A DNA stretch of 6,000 nucleotides, taken from Oscillospiraceae bacterium. Its GTDB lineage: Bacteria; Bacillota; Clostridia; Oscillospirales; Ruminococcaceae. Position numbers and translations under genes: made by a program. How positions within the stretch are numbered: position 1 is the first letter of the stretch; each line of letters begins with the position of its first letter. This document shows positions 1 to 5,655 of this stretch, one piece after another. The stretch covers positions 1 to 6,000 of the forward strand of contig JAGAKC010000471.1 in the NCBI GenBank assembly GCA_017848155.1. Reading direction: 5' to 3'. The notes below the pieces were generated by a model. That model searched no databases. It was not told where the DNA came from and worked only from the letters and a program-made list of their open reading frames with translations.

Positions 1-26
1 AAAGGGTTAATTTCGAATTCATTATG

Positions 27-52
27 GACCTCCCTTCATGGGAGGTCTTTTT
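27..52 (+). terminator. Rho-independent terminator of a gene left of the window
   Basis: A perfect 8-bp stem (GACCTCCC at 27-34, GGGAGGTC at 40-47) with a TTCAT loop is followed at once by five T residues (48-52). This is a strong intrinsic terminator reading rightward. The opposite strand has no T-run after the stem, so it acts in one direction only. It implies a rightward gene ending at or before the left edge; a TAA at 8-10 could be its stop, but nothing coding can be identified in bases 1-26. Confidence 0.85.
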
Positions 53-58
53 ATGTGT

Positions 59-87
59 AAAAAAGTGTCGCCCGATGAACGGGCGAC
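59..87 (-). terminator. Rho-independent terminator of the leftward genes
   Basis: A perfect 8-bp stem (GTCGCCCG at 67-74 pairing with CGGGCGAC at 80-87) is followed, reading leftward, by AC and then six T residues (A run at 59-64 on the + strand). It lies 37 bp past the stop codon of the small nrdD-like gene and ends that transcript, including any read-through from the DUF368 gene. With the terminator at 27-52 it forms a convergent pair. Confidence 0.85.
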
Positions 88-89
88 TA

Positions 90-113
90 ATATTATGATA
101 CAGATCGTAATAT
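90..113 (-). other. AT-rich stem-loop in the 3' untranslated region
   Basis: TATTATGA at 91-98 pairs with TCGTAATA at 105-112 with one G-T wobble; A90 and T113 add a ninth pair, and the loop is TACAGA. It sits between the stop codon at 124-126 and the terminator stem at 67-87, so the transcript would end in two tandem hairpins. There is no T-run directly after it, so it is not a terminator by itself. It may stabilise the RNA 3' end or be chance pairing in AT-rich DNA. Confidence 0.3.
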
Positions 114-123
114 AAAAGAAGTT

Positions 124-393
124 CTATACGTTGTGTTTTACTCTCTGACTTTCTTCGGCACGCTTGGCGTTGTTGAATCTGTCAAGAGTTCCCACAAGAT
201 AACCTGTAATCCTTCTGATGCGTTCAAAAGGTGGCTGTGAGCTGAAATGGTAGGCTGCATTGATATATTCGCCGTCTACCTCCAGATCGATCGCAGTAAG
301 CGTCTTGTCCGGATTGTTTCTTTGTGCTGCCTCGATGTAGTAGTCTATCTCCTGCTGAGGAAGTGTGCCGTTTGTAACATTTACCTTTATCAT
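124..393 (-). CDS. Stand-alone NrdD-like glycyl-radical tail protein
   Basis: This 89-residue protein resembles the extreme C-terminus of class III anaerobic ribonucleoside-triphosphate reductase (NrdD). What is seen: R61-I-T-G64-Y-L, then F73-N-x-A-K77, then E80...R84-V-K-H87. In NrdD the same order surrounds the radical glycine (RxCGYL in E. coli and phage T4, RxTGYL in other NrdDs, then a FN-x-GK...RVxH tail), so G64 is the predicted glycyl-radical site. Residues 1-56 are an acidic alpha/beta-looking segment that I cannot assign. There is no cysteine at all, so the NrdD zinc ligands and active-site cysteines are absent and the protein cannot be a reductase alone. It is not obviously a truncated gene: it has its own start, Shine-Dalgarno sequence (GAGGTG, 399-404), promoter and terminator. 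Inferred role: a replaceable radical-domain partner, by analogy with GrcA/YfiD for pyruvate formate-lyase, or a regulator. The match to the NrdD tail is good; the function is unknown. Confidence 0.8.
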   Translation of the reverse strand: MIKVNVTNGTLPQQEIDYYIEAAQRNNPDKTLTAIDLEVDGEYINAAYHFSSQPPFERIRRITGYLVGTLDRFNNAKRAEESQRVKHNV

Positions 394-422
394 TAGATCA
401 CCTCATTTCCTGATGTGATAAT

Positions 423-451
423 ATTATACAACAATATATAGTATTTGTCAA
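423..451 (-). promoter_or_regulatory. Consensus sigma-A promoter of the nrdD-like gene
   Basis: On the minus strand a perfect TTGACA (446-451) and a perfect TATAAT (423-428) are separated by exactly 17 bp (429-445). The predicted transcription start is near 416, giving a leader of about 20-25 nt before the ATG at 393. The -35 box overlaps the stop codon (448-450) of the upstream DUF368 gene, so the small gene is transcribed on its own even though it follows another gene in the same direction. A site this close to consensus suggests strong and perhaps constitutive expression. Confidence 0.85.
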
Positions 452-1284
452 GATGATTTCTGCACAATATCATGTGAGCTATCCTTTTTTTTATCGAACG
501 ATGACATTACCGCAGATATCAGCAGACCTATAGCAAAGCATATCAGACCGATGATAAGCTCTGTGGTGCTGCTGTGTTCCGGTATCAGTTCTTTCAGTGA
601 GAATATCATAAATCCCAATATGACTATAAATGTTCCGTTTGTTCTGGAGAACAGCTTCGCAAGTATGACCGCTGTCGCTATAGCGCCTGATACTGTGCCG
701 ATAAAAAACGGAATAAGCTTCATAAATTCACCTGCGCTTACTGAACTGACAAGAAGCTCGTACAGCCCCAGCATATATAGCATCTGTGAAGCGCTTATCC
801 CCGGGAGCACAAGACCTACTGTGACCATAACGCCGCCGAGGAGCTGTGTAAAAAAAGAAGCTGCACCCTCAGTTCCGACAAGGATATTATGTGGAATAAG
901 CGATATCAGCGCAGCGGAAGAAATGCCCGTGAAAAGCAGAACGAGGTTCTTTGGTTTAAGTGGGAAGAATCTGGCCTCCTTCAGTATAGGTGGAATACAC
1001 CCTGCCGCAATACCTAAAAAGGCATATCTGATAGGTACTTCAGCAGGGGTCGACAGCAGATAATTTACTACATTGGACATGAGAAGTATACCTATGGCTG
1101 CACCGCCTGAAAAGGAAAGCAAAAAAAACAGGTTATTTTTAATGTCTGATAGTAAATCTGCTACTGAATTTAACAATCTGTTATATAGTCCCAGCAGTAT
1201 TGCAAGAGTTCCACCGCTTATTCCCGGGACGGACATTCCTGCTCCTATGATAAATCCTTTAATGCCTGTCTTGAAATTGTTCAT
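448..1284 (-). CDS. popT: DUF368 membrane protein, undecaprenyl-phosphate translocase (PopT family)
   Basis: A 278-residue polytopic membrane protein of the DUF368 family. Members of this family were recently shown to return undecaprenyl phosphate, the lipid carrier of peptidoglycan and other envelope polymers, from the outer to the inner leaflet of the cytoplasmic membrane. Visible signatures are P20-G-I-S-G-G...L31-G-L-Y34 near the N-terminus and a second copy, P161-G-I-S...L172-G-L-Y175, as expected for a protein built from two related halves. About eight to ten hydrophobic segments are present, and the tail (about 265-278) is polar and lysine/serine-rich, probably cytoplasmic. The start ATG at 1282-1284 is preceded by GGAGG (1291-1295) at a 6-nt spacing. 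It is transcribed divergently from the rnf operon, and no terminator is seen between it and the small gene downstream. Family assignment is secure; the translocase role is taken from characterised homologues. Confidence 0.88.
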   Translation of the reverse strand: MNNFKTGIKGFIIGAGMSVPGISGGTLAILLGLYNRLLNSVADLLSDIKNNLFFLLSFSGGAAIGILLMSNVVNYLLSTPAEVPIRYAFLGIAAGCIPPILKEARFFPLKPKNLVLLFTGISSAALISLIPHNILVGTEGAASFFTQLLGGVMVTVGLVLPGISASQMLYMLGLYELLVSSVSAGEFMKLIPFFIGTVSGAIATAVILAKLFSRTNGTFIVILGFMIFSLKELIPEHSSTTELIIGLICFAIGLLISAVMSSFDKKKDSSHDIVQKSS

Positions 1285-1317
1285 GATCTACCTCCATATA
1301 ATAATATAGTTATTCAC

Positions 1318-1345
1318 ATTGTTAAAATAATATTCTTTTAGTCAA
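1318..1345 (-). promoter_or_regulatory. Weak candidate promoter for popT
   Basis: On the minus strand TTGACT (1340-1345, five of six consensus bases) lies 16 bp from AACAAT (1318-1323, four of six, keeping the conserved A2 and T6). This would place the start near 1311, about 26 nt before the ATG. An alternative -10, TATTAT, lies just upstream but has no good -35. The popT promoter must lie somewhere in 1285-1473, so this is the best of several poor candidates. Confidence 0.3.
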
Positions 1346-1359
1346 AATGCAAAAAAGTG

Positions 1360-1388
1360 TTGATTTATTTTAAGGATTATAGTATAAT
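1360..1388 (+). promoter_or_regulatory. Sigma-A promoter of the rnf operon
   Basis: TTGATT (1360-1365) and a perfect TATAAT (1383-1388) are separated by exactly 17 bp. The predicted start is near 1395, leaving a leader of about 79 nt before rnfC. No riboswitch-like structure is apparent in the leader; only a 5-bp stem (TATAC 1428-1432 with GTATA 1439-1443) was noted. This promoter also argues against the GTG at 1357 as the rnfC start, since that codon would lie upstream of the transcript. Confidence 0.8.
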
Positions 1389-1458
1389 TTATATATGTTA
1401 TTTTCAAGTACAGATTTCATATCATTATATACAAGTGAGTATAGGGTCAATAAATATT

Positions 1459-1467
1459 AAGGGTGAT
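1459..1467 (+). promoter_or_regulatory. Ribosome binding site that sets the rnfC start
   Basis: AAGGGTGAT precedes the ATG at 1474-1476. Its GGTGAT pairs with the 3' end of 16S rRNA (complement of ATCACC). It supports M-F-G-L-H as the true N-terminus, 39 codons inside a longer open frame that begins with GTG at 1357. Residues upstream of this ATG are translated AT-rich leader and do not resemble RnfC. Confidence 0.75.
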
Positions 1468-1473
1468 GATCAA

Positions 1474-2775
1474 ATGTTCGGACTACATTCGATAAAGCTG
1501 CCGCATTTCAGTGCCGCAGGTGAACAGACCTCAAGACGTATAAATCCGCCTAAGGTCGTATATATAAGCATGGCACAGCATATCGGAGTTCCCTGTGAGC
1601 CGCTGGTCGCAAAGGGTGACTACGTAAGACTGGGTCAGAAGATAGGTGACAGCGACGCATTTATGTCTGCACCCGTTCACGCAAGCGTCAGTGGTACTGT
1701 CAGGGACATCATTGACGTTGTTTCACCGAACGGTAGACTCTGCAAGACTGTAGTCATCGACAGCGATAATCGCATGCAGCTCGACCCGTCCGTAAAGCAG
1801 CCGCAGATAAACTGCCGTGAGGATTTCATCAAGGCCATAAGAGAAAGCGGTGCAGTAGGTCTTGGCGGCGCAGGCTTTCCGACTCATGTAAAGCTCGCAT
1901 ATGACAGGGATAAGGTGGAGATCGATACGCTGCTGATAAATGCAGCAGAGTGTGAACCCTACATAACGTCTGATTATCGTGAGCTTATGGAAAACTCTGA
2001 CGCAGTGCTTGGCGGTATCAAGATGATAATGAAGAATCTTGAGATCCCCCGTGCCATTATCGGTATTGAGTCAGACAAGCCTGAAGCTATTGAGAAATTC
2101 AGGAAAATGACAGCTCCCTCGCCTGCCATAAAGGTCGCAGTGCTGAGATCAAGCTATCCCCAGGGTGCTGAAAAGATGCTGATATACAAGCTGACAGGCA
2201 GAGTGGTAAAGGAGGGCAAGCTTCCGTCGGATGTCGGCTGTATGGTGATGAATGCCTCAACAGCAGGCTTTATCCACAGCTACATCAGGACAGGAATGCC
2301 GCTCGTCAAGCGCCGTATCACGATAGATGGCAATACGGTCAATGCCCCTGCGAACTTCTTCGTGGCAGTAGGTACTCCGCTTCATGATGTTGTCGCCTGT
2401 GCGAGCGTCAGGAAGCAGCCTGACAAGGTCATACTCGGCGGACCTATGATGGGAACCTGTGCATTTGACCCCGATACCCCCATATCCAAGACGAACAATG
2501 CGGTGCTCCTCTTTGCGGAAGCGCCTGTTTATACGGAATCCCCCTGCATACGCTGCGGCAGATGCATACAGGCATGCCCTGTCAATCTGATGCCGACCGA
2601 GCTTGAGCATGCGTATGACGAAAGAAATGAAGCCCGACTTACAAAGCTAAAAGTGAATCTTTGCATGAATTGCGGCTCCTGCAGCTATGTGTGTCCCGCA
2701 AAGCGTCCGCTGGCTGAGAAGAATCAGCTGGCAAAGGATCTCCTGCGACGTCAGGCAGATAAAAACAGAAAGTGA
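1474..2775 (+). CDS. rnfC: RnfC, NAD(H)-binding iron-sulfur subunit of the Rnf complex
   Basis: The peripheral cytoplasmic subunit of Rnf, which exchanges electrons with NAD+/NADH. It is 433 residues, usual for clostridial RnfC. In order: an N-terminal RnfC barrel-sandwich region (about 1-100, including the S-A-P-V-H-A-S-V-S-G stretch at 65-74); a Nuo51/Nqo1-like FMN and NADH region with GLGGAGFPTHVKL from residue 129 and NAAECEPYITSDYRE at 156-170; an SLBB-like segment around 285-320 (GTPLHDV from 300); and two 4Fe-4S motifs, C358-x2-C361-x2-C364-x3-C368-P and C397-x2-C400-x2-C403-x3-C407-P. All eight cluster cysteines are present. It is the first gene of the operon, as in other Firmicutes with the rnfCDGEAB order, and lacks the long lysine/alanine-rich C-terminal extension seen in enterobacterial RnfC. 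The start is the ATG with a Shine-Dalgarno sequence at 1459-1467. Confidence 0.96.
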   Translation: MFGLHSIKLPHFSAAGEQTSRRINPPKVVYISMAQHIGVPCEPLVAKGDYVRLGQKIGDSDAFMSAPVHASVSGTVRDIIDVVSPNGRLCKTVVIDSDNRMQLDPSVKQPQINCREDFIKAIRESGAVGLGGAGFPTHVKLAYDRDKVEIDTLLINAAECEPYITSDYRELMENSDAVLGGIKMIMKNLEIPRAIIGIESDKPEAIEKFRKMTAPSPAIKVAVLRSSYPQGAEKMLIYKLTGRVVKEGKLPSDVGCMVMNASTAGFIHSYIRTGMPLVKRRITIDGNTVNAPANFFVAVGTPLHDVVACASVRKQPDKVILGGPMMGTCAFDPDTPISKTNNAVLLFAEAPVYTESPCIRCGRCIQACPVNLMPTELEHAYDERNEARLTKLKVNLCMNCGSCSYVCPAKRPLAEKNQLAKDLLRRQADKNRK

Positions 2776-2784
2776 GGTGGCAAA

Positions 2785-3738
2785 GTGAGCAAGCTTATTG
2801 TTGAGCCGTCCCCGCATATAAAAAGCAGCTGGACGACGCAGAAGATAATGCTGAATGTAATTATCGCACTGTGTCCTGTGCTGCTTGCGGCTATTATTCT
2901 TTTCGGCGTGCGTGCACTTACTCTTACGGTCCTGTGCAGTACGTGCTGTGTGCTGTTTGAGTGGCTGTTCTGCCGCATCACGAAAAAGGACAGCACAATA
3001 TCCGATCTTTCTGCGGTCGTAACGGGAATGCTGCTGGCATTCAACCTGCCTGTTGAGATACCCGAATACATGGCAGTGATAGGCTGCTTTGCCGCAATAG
3101 TTGTGGTGAAGATGCTTTTCGGCGGTATAGGTCAGAATTTCGCAAACCCTGCTGCTACCGCACGTATCGTGCTTATGATATCCTTTGCGTCAGCTATGAC
3201 AAAATGGTCGGTGCCTTTTTACTACACGGGCGAAGTGGACGCAGTCGTGTCTGCGACTCCGCTTCAGGCTTCTGCTTCGCAGCTTCCGTCGCTTATGGAT
3301 ATGTTTCTTGGCGTAAGGGCAGGCTGTGTCGGTGAAACATGCATACTCGCAATACTTATAGGAGGATCGTTCCTTATTGTAAGGGGTATCATTACTCCCG
3401 TAACGCCTGTTGCATATATCGGTACAGTTGCGCTTCTCTCGCTGCTTACAGGCAGCTCTAACGAAGAGATGCTGTATGAGATAATGTCTGGTGGTCTTTT
3501 CCTAGGCGCATTCTTCATGGCGACCGATTATTCAACGACGCCGCTTACCATCTGGGGAAAGCTGATATTTGCTGTCGGCTGCGGCATACTAACTTTCCTT
3601 ATAAGACAGTTTGCGGACCTGCCTGAGGGTGTGTCCTACTCCATACTGCTGATGAACATCCTCACTCCCTATATCGACAAGATAAGCATGCCCCGTGCAT
3701 TCGGTGCTGCAAGAGATAAGAGGGAGGCGAAAAAGTGA
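2785..3738 (+). CDS. rnfD: RnfD, FMN-carrying membrane subunit of the Rnf complex
   Basis: A 317-residue integral membrane subunit, homologous to NqrB, that carries a covalently bound FMN on the electron path between RnfG and RnfC. The flavin threonine is T158 in D152-A-V-V-S-A-T158-P-L, which keeps the Asp and the S-A-T-P-L core recognised by the flavin transferase ApbE. Other family landmarks are G113-G-I-G-Q-N-F-A-N-P-A (113-123), M-A-T-D-Y-S-T-T-P-L near the C-terminal third, and P280-E-G-V-S-Y...L-M-N at the last helix. About eight to ten hydrophobic segments are visible. Cysteines are unusually frequent in the second helix (C51, C54, C55, C63); no role is assigned. Translation starts with GTG, 9 bp after the rnfC stop, with GAGG at 2774-2777 overlapping that stop codon, which suggests coupled translation. 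Confidence 0.95.
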   Translation: MSKLIVEPSPHIKSSWTTQKIMLNVIIALCPVLLAAIILFGVRALTLTVLCSTCCVLFEWLFCRITKKDSTISDLSAVVTGMLLAFNLPVEIPEYMAVIGCFAAIVVVKMLFGGIGQNFANPAATARIVLMISFASAMTKWSVPFYYTGEVDAVVSATPLQASASQLPSLMDMFLGVRAGCVGETCILAILIGGSFLIVRGIITPVTPVAYIGTVALLSLLTGSSNEEMLYEIMSGGLFLGAFFMATDYSTTPLTIWGKLIFAVGCGILTFLIRQFADLPEGVSYSILLMNILTPYIDKISMPRAFGAARDKREAKK

Positions 3739-4376
3739 CAGGCTTTAAACCTGCGCTGATACTGGCTGCTATAACGGCCATCGTGTCTGCGCTGATAATC
3801 ATTACATACGATCTTACCTATAAGGACACCTCCGGCGTGCTTACCGATAAGCAGGCTGCGGCAGTGACCGCCATATACGGCGGTACGGCTGACGACTATA
3901 CAGTTGTTCCCGCAGAAAAATGGAGACCTGTCCTTGAAACGGCAGAGGACAGTGAGCTTTCCCGTGTCGTAAAGGTAATAAAAAAGAACGACGGAAGTAT
4001 TGCTTTCGAGGTGGTGGTCAAGGGCTACAAGGAGGGCTACGACCTCATGGTGGGAATAAAGGACGGCGCAGTATACGGTGTGTCCGTGGTGTCTGTCGGA
4101 GAGGAAACTCCGAAGCTTGGCACAAAGACAGCTGACCCGTCATTCCTTGACAGGTTTAAAGGAATTTCGGACAAAGCGGTCATCGTTAAGAGGGAGCCGT
4201 CTGCCGAGGGCGAGGTACAGGCGGTGGCTTCCGCTACCCGTTCTTCAAACGGAGTTGCAAAGGCTGTGAATATCGCACTTGGTGCGTATGACCGCCTTAA
4301 GGATATCGCAGTGATAAGTGCCGACCTGATCCCCGAGGAAGATACGGCGCTTGCGACAGGAGGTGGGACACAGTGA
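3735..4376 (+). CDS. rnfG: RnfG, extracytoplasmic FMN-binding subunit of the Rnf complex
   Basis: A 213-residue subunit with one N-terminal transmembrane helix (about 6-26) and a soluble FMN-binding domain outside the cytoplasmic membrane, homologous to NqrC. The domain contains the family stretch GYDLMVGIKDGAVYGVSVVS, then a TPKLGTK segment, then the flavin-attachment site A165-S-A-T168-R-S-S. T168 is the expected covalent FMN acceptor through a phosphoester bond made by ApbE. The motif is atypical: the usual Asp six residues before the threonine is Q162, and the usual Ser/Thr three residues before it is A165. Otherwise the length and layout are normal. The start is GTG, whose GTGA overlaps the rnfD stop by 4 bp, with GGGAGG (3722-3727) at 7-nt spacing. 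No apbE gene is in the window, so flavinylation must depend on a gene elsewhere. Confidence 0.93.
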   Translation: MTGFKPALILAAITAIVSALIIITYDLTYKDTSGVLTDKQAAAVTAIYGGTADDYTVVPAEKWRPVLETAEDSELSRVVKVIKKNDGSIAFEVVVKGYKEGYDLMVGIKDGAVYGVSVVSVGEETPKLGTKTADPSFLDRFKGISDKAVIVKREPSAEGEVQAVASATRSSNGVAKAVNIALGAYDRLKDIAVISADLIPEEDTALATGGGTQ

Positions 4377-5050
4377 GCTACATGAAGGAATTTACAAAGG
4401 GTCTTGTTAAAGAAAACCCCACCCTTGTTTCGCTGCTTGGTATGTGTCCGACGCTTGCTATTACAATAACAGTGCAGAATGCATTGGGAATGGGCGCTGC
4501 CGCTACATTCGTGCTGCTGTGCTCGAATATAGCCATATCACTGCTTAAGAAGATCATACCGTCACAGGTGCGGCTTCCTGCGTACATCGTTATCATTGCA
4601 GGCTTCGTTACCTTTGTGGGAATGATATTACAGGCATTCCTGCCCGACATCTACGATGCGCTGGGCATATATCTGCCACTTATCACGGTAAACTGCATTA
4701 TTCTTGGCAGAGCCGAGATGTTTGCAAGCAAGAACGGTGTAGGTGCTTCAGCACTGGACGGACTTGGTATGGGACTTGGCTTCACGCTTGCGATGCTTGC
4801 GGTAAGCTCGGTTCGTGAGATCATCGGAAACGGCTCGTGGTTCGGAATAAAGCTTGCGCCTGATTTCATTCAGCCCATGACCATCTTCATCATGCCCGCA
4901 GGCGGATTTTTCGTGCTCGGTTGCGTGATAGCGCTGGTGAACAGGATATCAGACAGAAATGCTCCCGTGAGGACGGGATGTGCTGCCTGCCCTAATAAGG
5001 ACGGCTGTGCAGGCTGCGGTACTGACTCCGATGTAAAGGAGGCGAAGTGA
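4373..5050 (+). CDS. rnfE: RnfE, membrane subunit of the Rnf complex with a cysteine-rich tail
   Basis: A 225-residue, about six-helix membrane subunit homologous to NqrD. With its paralogue RnfA it holds an intramembrane [2Fe-2S] cluster; the expected ligands are C25 in L-G-M-C-P and C108 in P-L-I-T-V-N-C. Other landmarks are the N-P-T-L-V start, the R-L-P-A-Y-I-V-I-I-A helix, and G-L-G-M-G-L-G-F-T-L-A-M-L. Beyond the last helix is a soluble tail with C203-x2-C206-x5-C212-x2-C215, which is not part of the core fold and could bind metal or form disulfides. It starts with GTG in a GTGA overlap with the rnfG stop, preceded by a strong AGGAGGTG (4358-4365). Subunit identity is clear; the function of the tail is unknown. 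Confidence 0.95.
   Translation: MSYMKEFTKGLVKENPTLVSLLGMCPTLAITITVQNALGMGAAATFVLLCSNIAISLLKKIIPSQVRLPAYIVIIAGFVTFVGMILQAFLPDIYDALGIYLPLITVNCIILGRAEMFASKNGVGASALDGLGMGLGFTLAMLAVSSVREIIGNGSWFGIKLAPDFIQPMTIFIMPAGGFFVLGCVIALVNRISDRNAPVRTGCAACPNKDGCAGCGTDSDVKEAK
5037..5042 (+). promoter_or_regulatory. Ribosome binding site favouring the rnfA ATG start
   Basis: AGGAGG lies 4 nt before a GTG at 5047 and 7 nt before an in-frame ATG at 5050. Other genes in this operon use spacings of about 6-10 nt, so the ATG at 5050 is preferred, giving a one-base TGATG overlap with the rnfE stop. The same arrangement recurs at the rnfA-rnfB junction. The two choices differ by one residue. Confidence 0.65.
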
Positions 5051-5655
5051 TGGAGCTTGCAGGAAGTATGATGATCATACTGCTTACGGGGATACTGACA
5101 GATAATTTCGTGCTGTCACAGTTCATGGGCATCTGTCCTTTCCTCGGAGTATCAAAGGAGCCGAGCGGCTCTATAGGTATGGGCTGCGCCGTGACCGTTG
5201 TCATGCTTGGCGCAACGGCGGTCACATTTCCGCTGTACCATGCGTTTCTTGTCCCCATGGGCATCGAGTACATGAACACGATACTTTTCATACTTATTAT
5301 TGCACTGTTCGTGCAGCTTATCGAGATGTTCCTTAAAAAGTATGTGCCTGCGCTTTACAAAGCGCTTGGTGTGTACCTGCCGCTCATCACCACGAACTGC
5401 GCGGTGCTGGGCGTTACGCTGCTGAATATCGAGAACGATTACACCTTCCTTGAGGCTATGATGAATGCGCTTGGTGCAGGTCTTGGCTTCATGCTGGCTA
5501 TGCTGCTGTTTTCGGGAGTACGTGGCAGGCTTGAGCGCTGCAACGTGCCTAAGGCTTTCAGGGGAATGCCGATAACTCTTGTGGCAGCTTCCATCGTGTC
5601 GCTCAGCTTTCTCGGCTTCGGCGGTATCGTTGACGGCTTGTTCGGAGGTGCGTGA
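5050..5655 (+). CDS. rnfA: RnfA, membrane subunit of the Rnf complex
   Basis: A 201-residue, about six-helix membrane protein homologous to NqrE. It is a paralogue of RnfE inserted in the opposite orientation, and the pair carries electrons across the membrane through a shared [2Fe-2S] centre. The expected ligands are C29 in M-G-I-C-P-F-L-G and C117 in P-L-I-T-T-N-C-A-V-L-G. The paralogy is visible here: LGVYLPLITTNC matches LGIYLPLITVNC of RnfE, and LGAGLGFMLAML matches LGMGLGFTLAML. The C-terminal VPKAFRGMPITL and SFLGFGGI stretches are typical of the family. ATG 5050 was chosen over GTG 5047 on Shine-Dalgarno spacing. The gene overlaps rnfE by one base and rnfB by one base (TGATG at 5653-5657). 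Confidence 0.95.
   Translation: MELAGSMMIILLTGILTDNFVLSQFMGICPFLGVSKEPSGSIGMGCAVTVVMLGATAVTFPLYHAFLVPMGIEYMNTILFILIIALFVQLIEMFLKKYVPALYKALGVYLPLITTNCAVLGVTLLNIENDYTFLEAMMNALGAGLGFMLAMLLFSGVRGRLERCNVPKAFRGMPITLVAASIVSLSFLGFGGIVDGLFGGA

Noticed and set aside
124..393. The nrdD-like gene as a pseudogene remnant of a full-length nrdD.
   Set aside because: It has a clean start, Shine-Dalgarno sequence, consensus promoter and terminator, and an N-terminal half that does not read as a broken NrdD body; popT immediately upstream leaves no room for the rest of nrdD.
551..1309. Two open frames on the + strand (551-1063 and 1073-1309) across the popT gene.
   Set aside because: They are antisense to a clear DUF368 membrane protein, are serine/proline-rich in the way expected of a reverse-complement shadow, and match no family I recognise.
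1319..1325. TTGTTAA, a half-site of the redox repressor Rex (TTGTTAA-n4-TTAACAA), in the popT-rnf intergenic region.
   Set aside because: The second half-site is absent (ATATTCT follows) and the site is 34 bp upstream of the rnf -35 box. A 7-base AT-rich match in AT-rich DNA is expected by chance.
1357..1473. A 39-codon N-terminal extension of rnfC starting at GTG 1357.
   Set aside because: It overlaps the rnf promoter (1360-1388), has no Shine-Dalgarno sequence, encodes residues unlike RnfC, and a good site with ATG exists at 1474.
5047..5049. GTG as the rnfA start codon.
   Set aside because: Its Shine-Dalgarno spacing is only 4 nt against 7 nt for the adjacent in-frame ATG. The difference is a single residue, so it cannot be fully excluded.
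2257..5291. Several 70-120 codon frames on the minus strand across rnfC, rnfD, rnfE and rnfA.
   Set aside because: All lie opposite well-recognised rnf genes, have no recognisable domains, and are explained by codon bias in the sense genes.
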